DNA of 52,944 nucleotides from Rhodospirillaceae bacterium (GTDB lineage Bacteria > Pseudomonadota > Alphaproteobacteria > UBA6615). The stretch spans positions 9,323 through 62,266 of the forward strand of contig PASR01000007.1 of assembly GCA_002713365.1 (NCBI GenBank), in the 5' to 3' direction. A program made the translations under genes and the position numbers. Below, piece after piece: positions 35,020 to 45,593 of the stretch. The notes beneath the pieces are model-generated. The model saw only the letters and a list, made by a program, of their open reading frames with translations, did not search any database and was not told the DNA's origin. Each line of letters opens with the position of its first letter. Positions within the stretch are counted from its first letter, which is position 1.

Positions 35020-36186
35020 CTATATTAAAGTACCACTAACTTTATCCAAAGCTTTACGAATATTGTCAACGGAGTTGGCATAAGAAAACCTAATATAACC
35101 TTCACCCATTTTTCCAAAACTGGTTCCAGCTACAGTCGCAACCCCCGCTTTTTCAAGAAGGATATCCTGCATTTCCTTTGCTTTTAATCCGGTTTGAGAA
35201 ATATTAGGAAAAGCATAAAAAGCACCCTTTGGCATGCGGCAGGAAAATCCTGGTATACTGTTTAAACCATCAACAATTACAGAGCGCCGTTCATTAAACG
35301 CGTTTACCATACTTGAAACAGAATCTTGAGGCCCTTTAAGAGCTGCAATTCCTGCAAATTGTGTTGCAGAGTTAACGCAGGAATGACAGTTTATAGCTAA
35401 ACGTTTGGCATGCTCGACCAATTTTTCTGGCCAAAGTGCATAGCCTAAGCGCCATCCAGTCATTGCATAAGATTTACTCCAGCCGTCTAATAATATTAGA
35501 CGGTCTCGTAAGTTTTCAAATTCTAAAAGGCTTATGTGTTCTTGACTATCATAAGTAATTTTTGAGTAAATTTCATCGGATAATATGGCTATATTTGGAT
35601 GATTATCTAGGCCAGCTGCTAACTTTTCTAATTCTAAACGCGTTACAGATCCCCCTGTCGGATTATTAGGGGTGTTTAAAATAATTAGCCTTGTACGCGG
35701 TGATATTAATGATAATAGTTCTTCGGCATCAAATGAGAAGTCATTACTTTCATTTTGAGGTATTGGAACAGCATCAGCACCAGAATAATTAATAACTGAT
35801 TCATAAATGGGAAAACCTGGGTTAGGGTACATAATCTCTGCTCCTGGTTCTCCAAACATTAATATAGAGAAAAACATTGTTACCTTGCCACCTGGTACAC
35901 AAACTAAGTGGTCCGGATTCACCTCAACTCCCCGTGTATTAAATAATTCTTCAGTTACGGCTTCTCTTAAAGGAAGAATTCCTGGAGCGGGTGTATAGCC
36001 ATGATGACCGTCATGAAGAGCTTTAATTGCTGCCTCTACTATATGATTAGGAGTTCGAAAGTCTGGTTGTCCAATACCAAGATTAATTATGTTTCTTCCT
36101 TGCTGGCTGAGTTCCTCTGCTCTTGCCAATACTTCGAAAGCTGACTCCGTACCTAGTTTATGAATGTTATGTGCTAATTGGAGCAT
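35020..36186 (-). CDS. Pyridoxal-phosphate aminotransferase, class I/II
   Basis: 388 residues, fold type I. Motifs: GIGQPDFRTP near 38, YTPAPGILPLREA near 64, NTPNNPTGG at 171-179, SDEIYSKITYD near 203 and the PLP lysine Lys238 in WSKSYAMTGWRLGYA. The C-terminal Arg for substrate carboxylate is in GYIRFSYA near 370. This is the aspartate/aromatic aminotransferase AspC-like subgroup AAT_I; the amino donor is not readable. It is followed upstream by about 290 bp without a gene before tRNA-His. Confidence 0.9.
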   Translation of the reverse strand: MLQLAHNIHKLGTESAFEVLARAEELSQQGRNIINLGIGQPDFRTPNHIVEAAIKALHDGHHGYTPAPGILPLREAVTEELFNTRGVEVNPDHLVCVPGGKVTMFFSILMFGEPGAEIMYPNPGFPIYESVINYSGADAVPIPQNESNDFSFDAEELLSLISPRTRLIILNTPNNPTGGSVTRLELEKLAAGLDNHPNIAILSDEIYSKITYDSQEHISLLEFENLRDRLILLDGWSKSYAMTGWRLGYALWPEKLVEHAKRLAINCHSCVNSATQFAGIAALKGPQDSVSSMVNAFNERRSVIVDGLNSIPGFSCRMPKGAFYAFPNISQTGLKAKEMQDILLEKAGVATVAGTSFGKMGEGYIRFSYANSVDNIRKALDKVSGTLI

Positions 36187-36480
36187 AATATCTTCTCTTT
36201 ATTAATTAACATTTACTTGAAAATTTAGTTCTCTTTTATACTGTTTATAATAAAATAATCTTATAGAAACTGGTTAATACAAAATAGGATTTCTATACAA
36301 TTTTAATAATTTATTGAAAATACAAGAAATAAAAATATAGAATATACCATACAGTTTATAGACACGCCTTTATAAAAGCTTATGTTATAATATATACTTT
36401 ATGGTTTTATTTAGAAAAATTAAATAATCGGTCGCTTGACTGATACCTTATCGGAGGATTACACAAACCCTAATGTTTGT
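36187..36480. other. AT-rich intergenic region before tRNA-His
   Basis: I see no gene or strong RNA structure in this 294-bp stretch. A TTGACT hexamer at 36436 with TTACAC 17 bp later is a weak promoter candidate for tRNA-His. Confidence 0.4.
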
Positions 36481-36558
36481 GGTGGCTGTAGCTCAGTTGG
36501 TTAGAGCGCCTGGTTGTGGTCCAGGAGGTCGTGGGTTCGAGACCCATCAGCCACCCCA
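36481..36558 (+). tRNA. tRNA-His (anticodon GTG)
   Basis: The anticodon arm CCTGG-TTGTGGT-CCAGG gives GTG. The extra G at the 5' end (36481) faces C at the discriminator position (36555), the tRNA-His hallmark. CCA is encoded. T-arm GGGTTCGAGACCC is normal. Confidence 0.97.
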
Positions 36559-36662
36559 TTTTTTCTATTTATAAAAAGAAATAGTGATACTAATTAAAGC
36601 TAATTCATATTGTAGAGCTGTAATCGTAGTCATTATTAGATGTCTCTGGGGTTAACTACCTG

Positions 36663-38159
36663 ATGGTTAAATGGATAGACAATACCACGGAAATTTTATC
36701 TATTTCTGAGATGTACAAAGTAGAAAAACAGGTTTGCGCCCAAGGGATAACAAGCCTTAGTCTTATGGAAGCGGCTGGTGAAGCTATTGCTGAGGCTGTT
36801 CTGAATATTTGTGAAGATGGAAGAATCTTAATCTTGTGCGGATTAGGAAATAATGGAGGTGATGGATTTGTAGCAGCCAGACTACTAGAAGATAATGGGC
36901 GTAAGGTTCGTGTACTATGTTTATGAGCAATTGATGAACTAAATGGTGATGCGCGAGCAAGTGCATCTAATTGGACAGGAGAAATGTGTAAATTTACTCC
37001 ATCTTTATTTGAAGATACTCAAGTTGTAGTTGATGCTTTGTATGGTATAGGACTGAATAGACCTATTACGGGGTTAGGTGAAGATATTATTGAAAAATTG
37101 AATGAAACAAACATTCCCTGTGTTTCTGTGGACATTCCTAGTGGTGTAGATGCTAACACGGGTAAAATTCTTGGTTGCGCTGTAAAGGCCAATATATGTG
37201 TTACATTTTTTCGTCGCAAACCTGGACATTTATTATTTCCTGGCAAGGATAAATGCGGAGATGTAAGGGTTGCTGATATTGGTATAGATAAGTCTATATT
37301 TACAAGTTTACCTCCCAAAATTCACGAAAATACTCCTCAATTATGGTTAGAGAACTTTCCTATTCCAGAAGTTCAAGGACATAAATATGACAGAGGTCAT
37401 GCAGTTGTTGTAGGGGGGGAAGAGCTTACTGGGGCAGCTAAACTAGCGAGTTTTGCAGCTCTTCGTTCTGGTGCAGGATTAGTAACAATAGCCTCTCCTA
37501 AAGAGTCATCAATGGTTTATCGGTCTGGTAGTCCATCTATTATGGTCAAAGATATAAATAACCTTGAAGAATTTACCTCAATTATTAGCCAAAAAAGTGT
37601 TACAGGTGTCTTAATTGGACCAGGAAACGGAGTGAATAAGGAAACATATGATAGAGTTTTACGAGCTATAACTTGTAACCCATGTGTTCTTGATGCAGAT
37701 GCTTTAACCGTATTTGAACAGTGCCCAAATGTACTGTTTAGGGCTTTAAAAAATATGAGTGAGTGCAATAATGTTATCACTCCACACGAGGGTGAGTTTA
37801 AAAAATTGTTTATTAAAGAGGCTGAATCTAAAAACTCTAAAAGTAAGATTGAGCTAGCTATATCTGCAAGTTTTATTAATGCCGTTATTGTTTTAAAGGG
37901 TGCCGATACAATTATTACTTCACCAACTGGATTAATTTATATAAATACAAATTCGTCTCCTTATCTTGCAACAGCAGGATCTGGCGATGTACTTAGTGGC
38001 ATTATACTTGGGCTAATTGTTCAAGGTATGAAACCTTTTGAAGCGGCATCTGCGGGTGTATGGTTGCATGGTGAAAGCGGAAGAATGTTTGGCCCAGGCC
38101 TTGTTGCTGAAGATATTGCGAAAATAATACCCTCTATTTTAAAAAAGCTTATTTTATAA
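36663..38159 (+). pseudogene. nnr: Bifunctional NAD(P)H-hydrate epimerase / dehydratase, split by one in-frame TGA
   Basis: One frame of 498 sense positions, the normal Nnr length, with a single TGA at 36924-36926 (codon 88) and no frameshift. The N-terminal epimerase (YjeF_N) part has GNNGGDGFVAARLLEDNG before the TGA and VVVDALYGIGLNRPI plus SVDIPSGVDANTG after it. The C-terminal ADP/ATP-dependent dehydratase part has VIGPGNG-like LIGPGNGVNKE, TPHEGEFKKL, VLKGADTIITSPTG and AGSGDVLSGIILG. It repairs damaged NAD(P)H hydrates. The TGA stands where relatives have Gly (one base change from GGA), not Cys, so Sec is not expected. A nonsense mutation or a read error fits; the rest is undamaged. 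Confidence 0.8.
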
Positions 38160-38337
38160 AATAAAATCAATAATATATATTGTGCAGATTGTCTGTATTA
38201 TTAAAATTATATTATTTTTTATCAGTTATTCAGGACGTTTACTACTTGCTTTCAATAGTATAGGTATTCAAGCCATAAGTTTAACGGGTAGATACTTTTT
38301 TTTAATAAGGTTTTTAGGTGATACTTTAAATATTTGA

Positions 38338-38424
38338 GCGGGCGTGGCGGAACTGGTAGACGCGCCAGGTTTAGGTCCTGGTGACTGCAAGGTCGTGGGG
38401 GTTCGAGTCCCTTCGCCCGCACCA
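38338..38424 (+). tRNA. tRNA-Leu (anticodon TAG)
   Basis: 87-nt class II tRNA with a long variable arm. The acceptor GCGGGCG pairs with CGCCCGC, discriminator A, CCA encoded. Anticodon loop TTTAGGT gives TAG. D-arm TGGCGGAACTGGTAGACGCG is typical of leucine tRNAs. Confidence 0.97.
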
Positions 38425-38545
38425 ATACATTAAAGTTAGATTTAATTGAACTAAATATATTTACATCCTATTGTTCTTCAGAATAATTTTATGATTACAA
38501 CTTTTTTAAATTAACTTTTAGATATAACGATTTCGAGTATTAAAA

Positions 38546-40003
38546 ATGCAAGTGGTTGAAACCAAATCAGATAGTTTGCTTAAAGATTTTACGGTTACAG
38601 TTGAATCTTCAGACTTAGAAATAAAAATTGTTAGTCGTCTTAGCGAGGTAGGCAAGGATGCGCGGATACCGGGTTTTAGGCCTGGTAAAGCTCCAATAAG
38701 TATTCTCAAGCAGAGATTTGGAAATTCAGTTCGAGGCGAAGTACTTGAGCAAACTATTCGTGAAAGTACCGAAGAGTTGCTTTCTGAACGTGGACTTCGT
38801 CCTGCCAGTCAACCCCAAATTGATGTAACCTCATTTGAAGAAGGACAAGACCTAACGTATGATATTTCTATCGAGTTATTGCCTGAAATTGGTGAGGTTG
38901 ATTTTTCTTCTGTGAAACTAGAACGTGAAAAGGTTGAAGCTACTGATAAAGAAATTGAAGATACTCTTCAACGTCTTGCCGATCAAAATAAAAAAAGTGA
39001 ACCTCTAAAAACTAATAGGGCTGCAAAGAAAGGGGATATAGCTGTAATTGACTATGAGGGAATGATAGATAATGAAATATTTGAGGGAGGAACAGGAAAG
39101 GGAATAGAATTAGAGCTAGGGGCCAACCAATTTATTCCGGGCTTCGAAGATCAAATAATTGGTTCTAAATCTGGACAATCCCTTAAATTGGATGTCACAT
39201 TTCCTTTAGATTATGGGAATAAAGACTTAGCTGGCAAAGATGCTGTATTTAGTTGTGAGGTAAAAGAACTAAGGCAAAGTATTCCGACTAAGATTGATGA
39301 AGAATTTGTTAAGTCTATGGGGCTAGAATCTATTGAGGTCCTCGAACAAACAATTAGAGATCAGCTAAACGCTGATTACGCTCAATTTACACGTGAAAAA
39401 GTTAAACGTCAGCTACTAGATCAGTTATCAGATTTATTTGACTTTGATGTACCGCCGCGCATGCTTGAATCTGAATTCGAACAAATATGGAAGCAAGTAC
39501 AAGAAGCGAAAGAAAAAAATAGCCTTGACCCAGAGGATTTAGGGAAAAGTGAAGAAGAACTTCGTGAGCAGTATCAAAAAATATCAGAAAGAAGAGTTCG
39601 ATTAGGTCTTTTACTTACGCATGTTGGCGAAACTAATGATTTAACAGTAACTCAAGAGGAGATAAATAGAGCCATTATGGAGCAAGCTCGACAAATGCCT
39701 GGGCAAGAGCAACAATTTGTAGATTTTTATCGTAGTAATCCAGAAGCTCAGGCATCACTGCGAGCTCCAATATTTGAAGATAAGGTGGTTAATTATATAA
39801 TTGAGATGGCAACAGTAACGGAACGTGTACTTACGCCCGATGAACTTCGTGCAGAAACTGAACAAAATTCCATAGAAAAAACTGTTGAAGAAAGTAAAAA
39901 TACCACCCCTAAGAAGACAAAGACCAAAAGTAGCAAAGAAAAATCTAAATCAGAGACTAAAAAAACCACTAGAAAAAAAAGAGTTACTAAATCAAAAAAA
40001 TGA
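38546..40003 (+). CDS. tig: Trigger factor, ribosome-associated chaperone
   Basis: 485 residues. The ribosome-binding loop GFRPGKAP is at 43-50. A PPIase/FKBP domain (KKGDIAVIDYEGMIDNEIFEGG and FIPGFEDQIIG) lies around 155-245. The C-terminal chaperone domain follows to about 430. The last 50 residues form a Lys-, Ser- and Thr-rich tail (KKTKTKSSKEKSKSETKK), longer than in E. coli and common in alphaproteobacterial homologs. First gene of the tig-clpP-clpX-lon block, each gene with its own intergenic gap. Confidence 0.97.
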   Translation: MQVVETKSDSLLKDFTVTVESSDLEIKIVSRLSEVGKDARIPGFRPGKAPISILKQRFGNSVRGEVLEQTIRESTEELLSERGLRPASQPQIDVTSFEEGQDLTYDISIELLPEIGEVDFSSVKLEREKVEATDKEIEDTLQRLADQNKKSEPLKTNRAAKKGDIAVIDYEGMIDNEIFEGGTGKGIELELGANQFIPGFEDQIIGSKSGQSLKLDVTFPLDYGNKDLAGKDAVFSCEVKELRQSIPTKIDEEFVKSMGLESIEVLEQTIRDQLNADYAQFTREKVKRQLLDQLSDLFDFDVPPRMLESEFEQIWKQVQEAKEKNSLDPEDLGKSEEELREQYQKISERRVRLGLLLTHVGETNDLTVTQEEINRAIMEQARQMPGQEQQFVDFYRSNPEAQASLRAPIFEDKVVNYIIEMATVTERVLTPDELRAETEQNSIEKTVEESKNTTPKKTKTKSSKEKSKSETKKTTRKKRVTKSKK

Positions 40004-40119
40004 TCTGCGCTAATAGAATCAGTTAATGTATAATAAACTAAAAATAGTTACTTGCTCAGAATCGCCATTTTTTATCTATAAGGTCATTATATAATGATTA
40101 ACGCAGGACAATAGTTATC

Positions 40120-40785
40120 ATGCCAGTCACATTCGGTCCTATGCAGACAGATTTTGAACCTAAAATGAATGCCTTGATACCAATGGTTGTTGAACAAACA
40201 AATCGTGGAGAACGTGCTTATGATATATATTCGCGTTTACTCAAGGAACGCATCATATTTTTAACAGGCGCGGTTTATGATGAAACTGCAAGCGTAATAT
40301 GTGCTCAGCTTTTATTTCTTGAGGCAGAGAATCCAAATAAAGATATCTCGCTTTATATTAATTCGCCCGGTGGAGTTGTTACTGCTGGTTTATCCATATA
40401 CGACACGATGCAATATATTAGACCAGAGGTTACTACTTTGTGTATTGGTCAAGCTGCATCAATGGGATCTCTATTATTGTGTGGTGGAGCAGCAGGTAAA
40501 AGATTTTCGTTGCCCAATTCTAGAATTATGGTTCACCAACCTTCCGGAGGGTTTCAGGGGCAGGCCACAGATATAGAGATTCATGCCAAGGAAATACTTT
40601 TAGTGCGTGAGAGATTAAATGAAATATATTCTTCTCATTCAGGTCAAAAAGTGAAAGATATTGCTGATGCACTAGAACGTGATCGGTTTTATACAGCTGT
40701 AGAGGCTAAGGATTTTGGTTTAATTGATGAGGTGGTTAGTGTTAGACCCGAAGGAAGCCTTGATGATGACAATAAAGATGATTAG
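40120..40785 (+). CDS. clpP: ATP-dependent Clp protease proteolytic subunit
   Basis: 221 residues. Serine peptidase forming a tetradecameric chamber with ClpX or ClpA. The triad is Ser114 ([11 protein letters not shown]), His139 ([10 protein letters not shown]) and Asp188 (ERDRF). An N-terminal extension before MPMVVEQ-like [24 protein letters not shown] is a normal propeptide. clpX follows after 89 bp. Confidence 0.98.
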   Translation: MPVTFGPMQTDFEPKMNALIPMVVEQTNRGERAYDIYSRLLKERIIFLTGAVYDETASVICAQLLFLEAENPNKDISLYINSPGGVVTAGLSIYDTMQYIRPEVTTLCIGQAASMGSLLLCGGAAGKRFSLPNSRIMVHQPSGGFQGQATDIEIHAKEILLVRERLNEIYSSHSGQKVKDIADALERDRFYTAVEAKDFGLIDEVVSVRPEGSLDDDNKDD

Positions 40786-40874
40786 TGTAACGCTGATAAC
40801 TAATTTGTAATATGGTTTGATAAAACCATATATAACAGAATGATAATCTAGGGAATCGGATACGGGGTTCTTTT

Positions 40875-42140
40875 ATGAGTAAGACTGGCGGAAGTGATTC
40901 AAAAAATACTCTTTACTGCTCCTTTTGTGGAAAAAGTCAGCATGAAGTAAGGAAGCTGATTGCAGGACCGACTGTATTCATTTGTGATGAATGCGTCGAA
41001 CTATGCATGGATATTATTAGAGAAGAGCATAAATCTACTTTAGTAAAAACTCATGAAGGTGTTCCTAGTCCTAAGGAAATTTGTCAAATTCTTGATGATT
41101 ATGTAATTGGACAAAGTCAGGCAAAGAGGGTTTTATCTGTTGCGGTACATAACCATTACAAGCGTTTAAATGCTGCACCTAAAGGTAACGAAGTAGAAAT
41201 TGCAAAGTCAAATATATTATTAGTTGGTCCAACTGGGTGTGGAAAAACATTGCTCGCTCAGACATTAGCTAGAATTCTTGATGTGCCATTTACAATGGCT
41301 GATGCAACAACTCTTACCGAAGCCGGATACGTTGGAGAGGATGTTGAGAACATAATTCTTAAACTACTTCAATCTGCTGATTACAATGTAGAAAGGGCCC
41401 AAAGAGGTATAGTTTATATTGATGAAGTAGATAAAATTAGTAGAAAGTCTGATAATCCCTCGATTACTCGTGATGTGTCTGGTGAAGGTGTTCAGCAAGC
41501 CCTCTTGAAAATAATGGAAGGAACAATAGCTTCTGTGCCTCCACAAGGTGGCCGTAAACACCCACAGCAAGAGTTTCTGCAAGTAGATACTACTAATATT
41601 TTATTTATTGTCGGAGGTGCGTTTGCTGGATTAGAAAAAATTATTTCGGGTAGAGGCAAAGATACATCAATTGGTTTTGGTGCCGATGTACGTAATTCTG
41701 ATGATAGACGTACTGGTGACATATTAAGGAGCCTTGAGCCAGAAGATTTACTAAAATTTGGTTTAATTCCGGAGTTTGTCGGACGACTGCCAGTTATAGC
41801 TACTTTAGAAGATCTAGATGAAATATCTCTTATAGAAATCCTTACGACACCTAAAAATGCTTTAGTGAAGCAGTACCAAAGATTATTTGATATGGAAGAG
41901 GTTGATCTCACATTTTCAGATGACGCGTTAAAATCAATTGCTAAAAAAGCCATACTTAGAAAGACTGGAGCGCGCGGTTTACGTTCTATATTAGAAGATA
42001 TATTACTTGATACGATGTATGATTTGCCTGAGATGATGGGAGTTGAAGAAGTAGTTATAAATGCAGAGGTTGTAGATGGTAATGCTACGCCATTGCAGAT
42101 ATATGGTGATAAACCAGAAGATCTTGAGACTATAGCCTAA
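40875..42140 (+). CDS. clpX: Clp protease ATP-binding subunit ClpX
   Basis: 421 residues. AAA+ unfoldase that selects substrates and feeds them to ClpP. The N-terminal zinc domain has Cys15, Cys18, Cys37 and Cys40. Walker A is GPTGCGKT at 118-125, Walker [11 protein letters not shown] near 180, pore loop GYVGEDVEN, and the ClpP-docking loop IGF appears as SIGFGADV near 270. Sensor 2 GARGLRSI is intact near 370. Confidence 0.98.
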   Translation: MSKTGGSDSKNTLYCSFCGKSQHEVRKLIAGPTVFICDECVELCMDIIREEHKSTLVKTHEGVPSPKEICQILDDYVIGQSQAKRVLSVAVHNHYKRLNAAPKGNEVEIAKSNILLVGPTGCGKTLLAQTLARILDVPFTMADATTLTEAGYVGEDVENIILKLLQSADYNVERAQRGIVYIDEVDKISRKSDNPSITRDVSGEGVQQALLKIMEGTIASVPPQGGRKHPQQEFLQVDTTNILFIVGGAFAGLEKIISGRGKDTSIGFGADVRNSDDRRTGDILRSLEPEDLLKFGLIPEFVGRLPVIATLEDLDEISLIEILTTPKNALVKQYQRLFDMEEVDLTFSDDALKSIAKKAILRKTGARGLRSILEDILLDTMYDLPEMMGVEEVVINAEVVDGNATPLQIYGDKPEDLETIA

Positions 42141-42326
42141 AACCAAATACTTAATATTTATTAAAAAAAATTATGTCAGTAGAACTTGATTGCTAAGGCT
42201 AGCTGCACCAAATAATAGATTATACAGATATGTTTTTAAAAATGGCCGTTAGCCTGATAACGAATTAGTAAAAAGTGATCTATTGAATAGTAATTAATGT
42301 AAACTAAATATCTATTAGGAATAATT

Positions 42327-44741
42327 ATGGCTGAACAATCTAAAGATACTCTTTACCCAGTCCTACCATTACGTGATATTGTTGTATTTCCTCACATGAT
42401 TGTTCCGTTATTTGTTGGGCGCGATAAATCAGTTCGTGCCCTCGAAGATGTCATGAAGGACGATAAGCAAATATTACTTGTAACCCAAAAAACGGCATCA
42501 CAAGATGATCCGTCTACCGAAGATCTGTATGAAGTAGGAACCATAGGGACTATTTTACAGCTTTTAAAATTACCTGATGGGACTGTGAAGGTACTAGTAG
42601 AAGGAAGTGAAAGAGCTAAGATTGTTAATTTTTCTGATAACCCAGACTTTTTTGAAGCTAATGCAAAAATCATAGAAGATACTGTTTCTGATGAAAAGGA
42701 ATTAGCCGCCTTAAGTCGTTCTGTCGTTGTTCAATTTGAACAATATATAAAATTGAATAGGAAAGTACCACCAGAAGTATTAGTTTCTATTAATCAGATA
42801 GATGAACCAGGAAAACTAGCTGATACAATAGCTTCTCACTTATCTTTAAAAATCCCTGAAAAACAAGAACTTCTTGAAGGGATGACTATTCAGGATAGAC
42901 TGGAAAAGATCCATGGTTTTATGGAGGGTGAAATAGGAATTCTTCAGGTTGAGAAGAGGATACGTGGACGTGTTAAACGTCAAATGGAGAAAACTCAACG
43001 TGAATATTATTTAAATGAACAGTTGAAAGCTATTCAGAAGGAGCTAGGCGAGAGTGAAGATGGGCGTGATGAGATCCAGGAACTAGAAGATCTTATTGCT
43101 AAAACTAAGTTTAATAAGGAAGCTCGCGAAAAAGCTACTCAAGAATTAAAGAAATTACGAAATATGAGCCCTATGTCTGCCGAAGCAACAGTGGTGCGTA
43201 ATTACTTAGATTGGATCTTAGGCATTCCTTGGAAAAAAAGATCGCGCGTTAGAAAAGATATAAACGCAGCGGAAGAAATTTTGAATGAAGATCATTATGG
43301 ATTAGATAAAGTTAAAGAAAGAATTCTTGAATACCTCGCTGTACAGCAACGTATAACAAAAATTAAAGGCCCTATTCTTTGCTTGGTTGGTCCACCTGGT
43401 GTAGGAAAGACTTCACTCGGCAAGTCAGTAGCTAGAGCTACAGGGCGTAATTTTGTTCGTATGTCATTAGGTGGAGTTAGAGACGAAGCTGAAATACGTG
43501 GACATAGACGTACATACATAGGGTCTATGCCTGGAAAAGTTATTCAAGGCATGAAAAAAGCTAAGAGCTCAAATCCTTTGTTTTTACTTGATGAGATAGA
43601 TAAACTAGGCGCTGACTGGCGCGGTGACCCTTCGTCAGCGCTTCTTGAAGTTCTTGATCCAGAACAAAATCATACTTTTCAAGATCATTATTTAGAAGTC
43701 GATTATGATCTATCAGATGTAATGTTTGTTTGTACGGCTAATACTATGCGGATGCCTCAGCCACTATTAGATCGGTTAGAGATAATACGTCTGCCTGGCT
43801 ACACTGAGGATGAAAAGGTTACAATTGCAAAACAGCATTTATTGCCTAAGCAGCTTTCTGAAAATGGTTTAAAGAAATCTGAGTGGTCAATTTCAGATTC
43901 TGCACTATATGATGTTATCAGATATTATACTCGTGAGGCAGGTGTTAGAAATCTCGAGCGTGAAATTGCCAACCTAGCTAGGAAGGCTGTTAAAGAGATA
44001 GCTATATCTCCAGAAACCGAAAATATAAAGGTTACAGTTCGTAATCTTGATAAATATGCAGGTGTTAGAAAATATAGATTTGGAGAAACCGAAGAAGAAA
44101 ACTTAGTTGGCATTGTTACTGGTTTGGCTTGGACAGAAGTGGGAGGAGAATTACTGACTGTTGAGGCCATCCTAATTCCTGGAAAAGGTAAAATGACAAT
44201 AACTGGAAAATTGGGCGATGTAATGCAGGAATCTATACAAGCTGCTAATGCTTATGTCAGGTCAAGGGCTACTGAATTTGGTATAGAACCTCCATTATTT
44301 GAAAAAAGTGATATACATGTGCATGTGCCGGAGGGAGCAGTACCTAAGGATGGTCCTTCAGCTGGTGTGGCTATGGTAACGTCTATGGTTTCAGTGTTAA
44401 CTGGAATATCAGTAAGAAAAGATGTTGCCATGACGGGGGAGATATCTTTAAGAGGTAGAGTTCTTCCAATCGGAGGGTTAAAAGAAAAAATGCTTGCAGC
44501 ATTACGTGGTGGGGTAAAGAAAGTCATAATACCTAAAGATAATGAAAAAGACTTAGTGGATATTCCCGATAATGTAAAAAATGGTCTTGAAATCATTATT
44601 GCGTCAACTGTTGATGAAGTATTGGATCATGCTTTAACTCAATCTCTTGTCCCTATTGAGTGGAACGAATCGGATAATGATTCATCAAGAGTTACTAATT
44701 CTGATGAAGAATCAGAGACCTCTAGAGTAGTTCGTCATTAA
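42327..44741 (+). CDS. lon: ATP-dependent protease Lon
   Basis: 804 residues. Homohexameric protease for damaged proteins and specific regulators. The N-terminal LON domain starts at YPVLPLRDIVVFPHMIVPL. Walker A is GPPGVGKT at 355-362. The catalytic dyad is Ser678 (KDGPSAGVAM) and Lys721 (GGLKEKM), one residue off E. coli numbering. The acidic tail ends in RVVRH. It has its own 186-bp upstream gap, as expected for a heat-shock gene, but I could not find a convincing RpoH promoter. Confidence 0.98.
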   Translation: MAEQSKDTLYPVLPLRDIVVFPHMIVPLFVGRDKSVRALEDVMKDDKQILLVTQKTASQDDPSTEDLYEVGTIGTILQLLKLPDGTVKVLVEGSERAKIVNFSDNPDFFEANAKIIEDTVSDEKELAALSRSVVVQFEQYIKLNRKVPPEVLVSINQIDEPGKLADTIASHLSLKIPEKQELLEGMTIQDRLEKIHGFMEGEIGILQVEKRIRGRVKRQMEKTQREYYLNEQLKAIQKELGESEDGRDEIQELEDLIAKTKFNKEAREKATQELKKLRNMSPMSAEATVVRNYLDWILGIPWKKRSRVRKDINAAEEILNEDHYGLDKVKERILEYLAVQQRITKIKGPILCLVGPPGVGKTSLGKSVARATGRNFVRMSLGGVRDEAEIRGHRRTYIGSMPGKVIQGMKKAKSSNPLFLLDEIDKLGADWRGDPSSALLEVLDPEQNHTFQDHYLEVDYDLSDVMFVCTANTMRMPQPLLDRLEIIRLPGYTEDEKVTIAKQHLLPKQLSENGLKKSEWSISDSALYDVIRYYTREAGVRNLEREIANLARKAVKEIAISPETENIKVTVRNLDKYAGVRKYRFGETEEENLVGIVTGLAWTEVGGELLTVEAILIPGKGKMTITGKLGDVMQESIQAANAYVRSRATEFGIEPPLFEKSDIHVHVPEGAVPKDGPSAGVAMVTSMVSVLTGISVRKDVAMTGEISLRGRVLPIGGLKEKMLAALRGGVKKVIIPKDNEKDLVDIPDNVKNGLEIIIASTVDEVLDHALTQSLVPIEWNESDNDSSRVTNSDEESETSRVVRH

Positions 44742-44914
44742 AAAATATATAAAAAATGTAAATTTTTCATTTTCGACTCGGTAATATTGTAAAAAGTCGC
44801 TGTTTCCTGGGTTTTTCTAATTGACGAAACCAAAATTAGATCTAGACTTTGAGTGTTTAGATTCGGGTATCACGCTCCAGTCATAGAGCGAACCAGCCAA
44901 AAAGGGGACATGAA

Positions 44915-45187
44915 GTGAACAAAAACGATTTAATATCTGCAGTTTCTGACTCATCAGGCATTTCAAAAGCTGATGCAACAAAAGCCGTTGACAGCGTTTT
45001 TAGTAATATAACGGGGTCTTTACAAAGTGGAAACGAGGTTCGCCTCGTAGGCTTTGGAACTTTCTCAGTAGCGCAACGTAAAGCAACAACTGGACGTAAT
45101 CCACGTACTGGAGAAGCAATACAGATTAAGGCTTCAAAACAGCCTAAGTTTAAAGCTGGTAAAGCACTTAAAGACGCTGTTAATTAA
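44915..45187 (+). CDS. hupB: HU-type DNA-binding protein
   Basis: 90 residues, exact HU length. Nucleoid protein that bends DNA as a homo- or heterodimer. The beta-arm signature GFGTFSVAQRKATTGRNPRTG is intact in two overlapping pieces. The start is GTG; an ATG five bases upstream is out of frame and stops at once. A strong terminator follows within 25 bp. Typical neighbour of lon in alphaproteobacteria. Confidence 0.96.
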   Translation: MNKNDLISAVSDSSGISKADATKAVDSVFSNITGSLQSGNEVRLVGFGTFSVAQRKATTGRNPRTGEAIQIKASKQPKFKAGKALKDAVN

Positions 45188-45210
45188 AAAAATATTTAAT
45201 AAAACTTTGG

Positions 45211-45238
45211 GCCGGTTGCACATTTGAGCAGCCGGCCT
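45211..45238 (+). terminator. Rho-independent terminator after hupB
   Basis: A 10-bp G+C-rich stem GGCCGGTTGC/GCAGCCGGCC (one G-T pair) with an 8-nt loop is followed by TAATGTTTT. It ends the lon-hupB side before the tRNA genes. Confidence 0.88.
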
Positions 45239-45283
45239 AATGTTTTAAATCTAACTTTATTCACTTTTTAATAGTTAGCTGGG

Positions 45284-45312
45284 TTGCGAATTCTTGTTAA
45301 GATAGATAAATA
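45284..45312 (+). promoter_or_regulatory. Possible tRNA-Val promoter
   Basis: TTGCGA (45284-45289) and TAAATA (45307-45312) are 17 bp apart, with the tRNA starting eight bases on. Moderate match only. Confidence 0.35.
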
Positions 45313-45320
45313 CTTAATAA

Positions 45321-45396
45321 GGGCGATTAGCTCAGCTGGAAGAGCACCTCGTTTACACCGAGGGGGTCGGCGGTTCGAGCCCGTCATCGCCCACCA
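45321..45396 (+). tRNA. tRNA-Val (anticodon TAC)
   Basis: 76 nt with encoded CCA. The acceptor GGGCGAT pairs with ATCGCCC. The anticodon arm CCTCG-TTTACAC-CGAGG gives TAC. Confidence 0.97.
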
Positions 45397-45447
45397 TTAG
45401 TATATAAAATATAGATATAAGCTTGTTAATTCTTTTACTTCATTCGC

Positions 45448-45476
45448 TTGACAGCTGTTATAACCATCAGTACTTA
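45448..45476 (+). promoter_or_regulatory. Probable tRNA-Asp promoter
   Basis: Perfect -35 TTGACA (45448-45453), 17-bp spacer, -10 TACTTA (45471-45476). A start near 45483 sits ten bases before the tRNA. Confidence 0.5.
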
Positions 45477-45492
45477 GCTCAGGCTTTATTAA

Positions 45493-45569
<77 letters not shown>

Positions 45570-45593
45570 ACACTTTTTATGTTTTGCCTTAAA

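Noticed and set aside
36924-36926. Second selenocysteine codon in nnr
   Set aside because: Relatives carry Gly, not Cys, at this position and Nnr has no catalytic thiol; no obvious SECIS-like hairpin was found.
42185-42216. Heat-shock (RpoH) promoter before lon
   Set aside because: CTTG at 42185 is followed by a poor -10 at unsuitable spacing; not strong enough to call.
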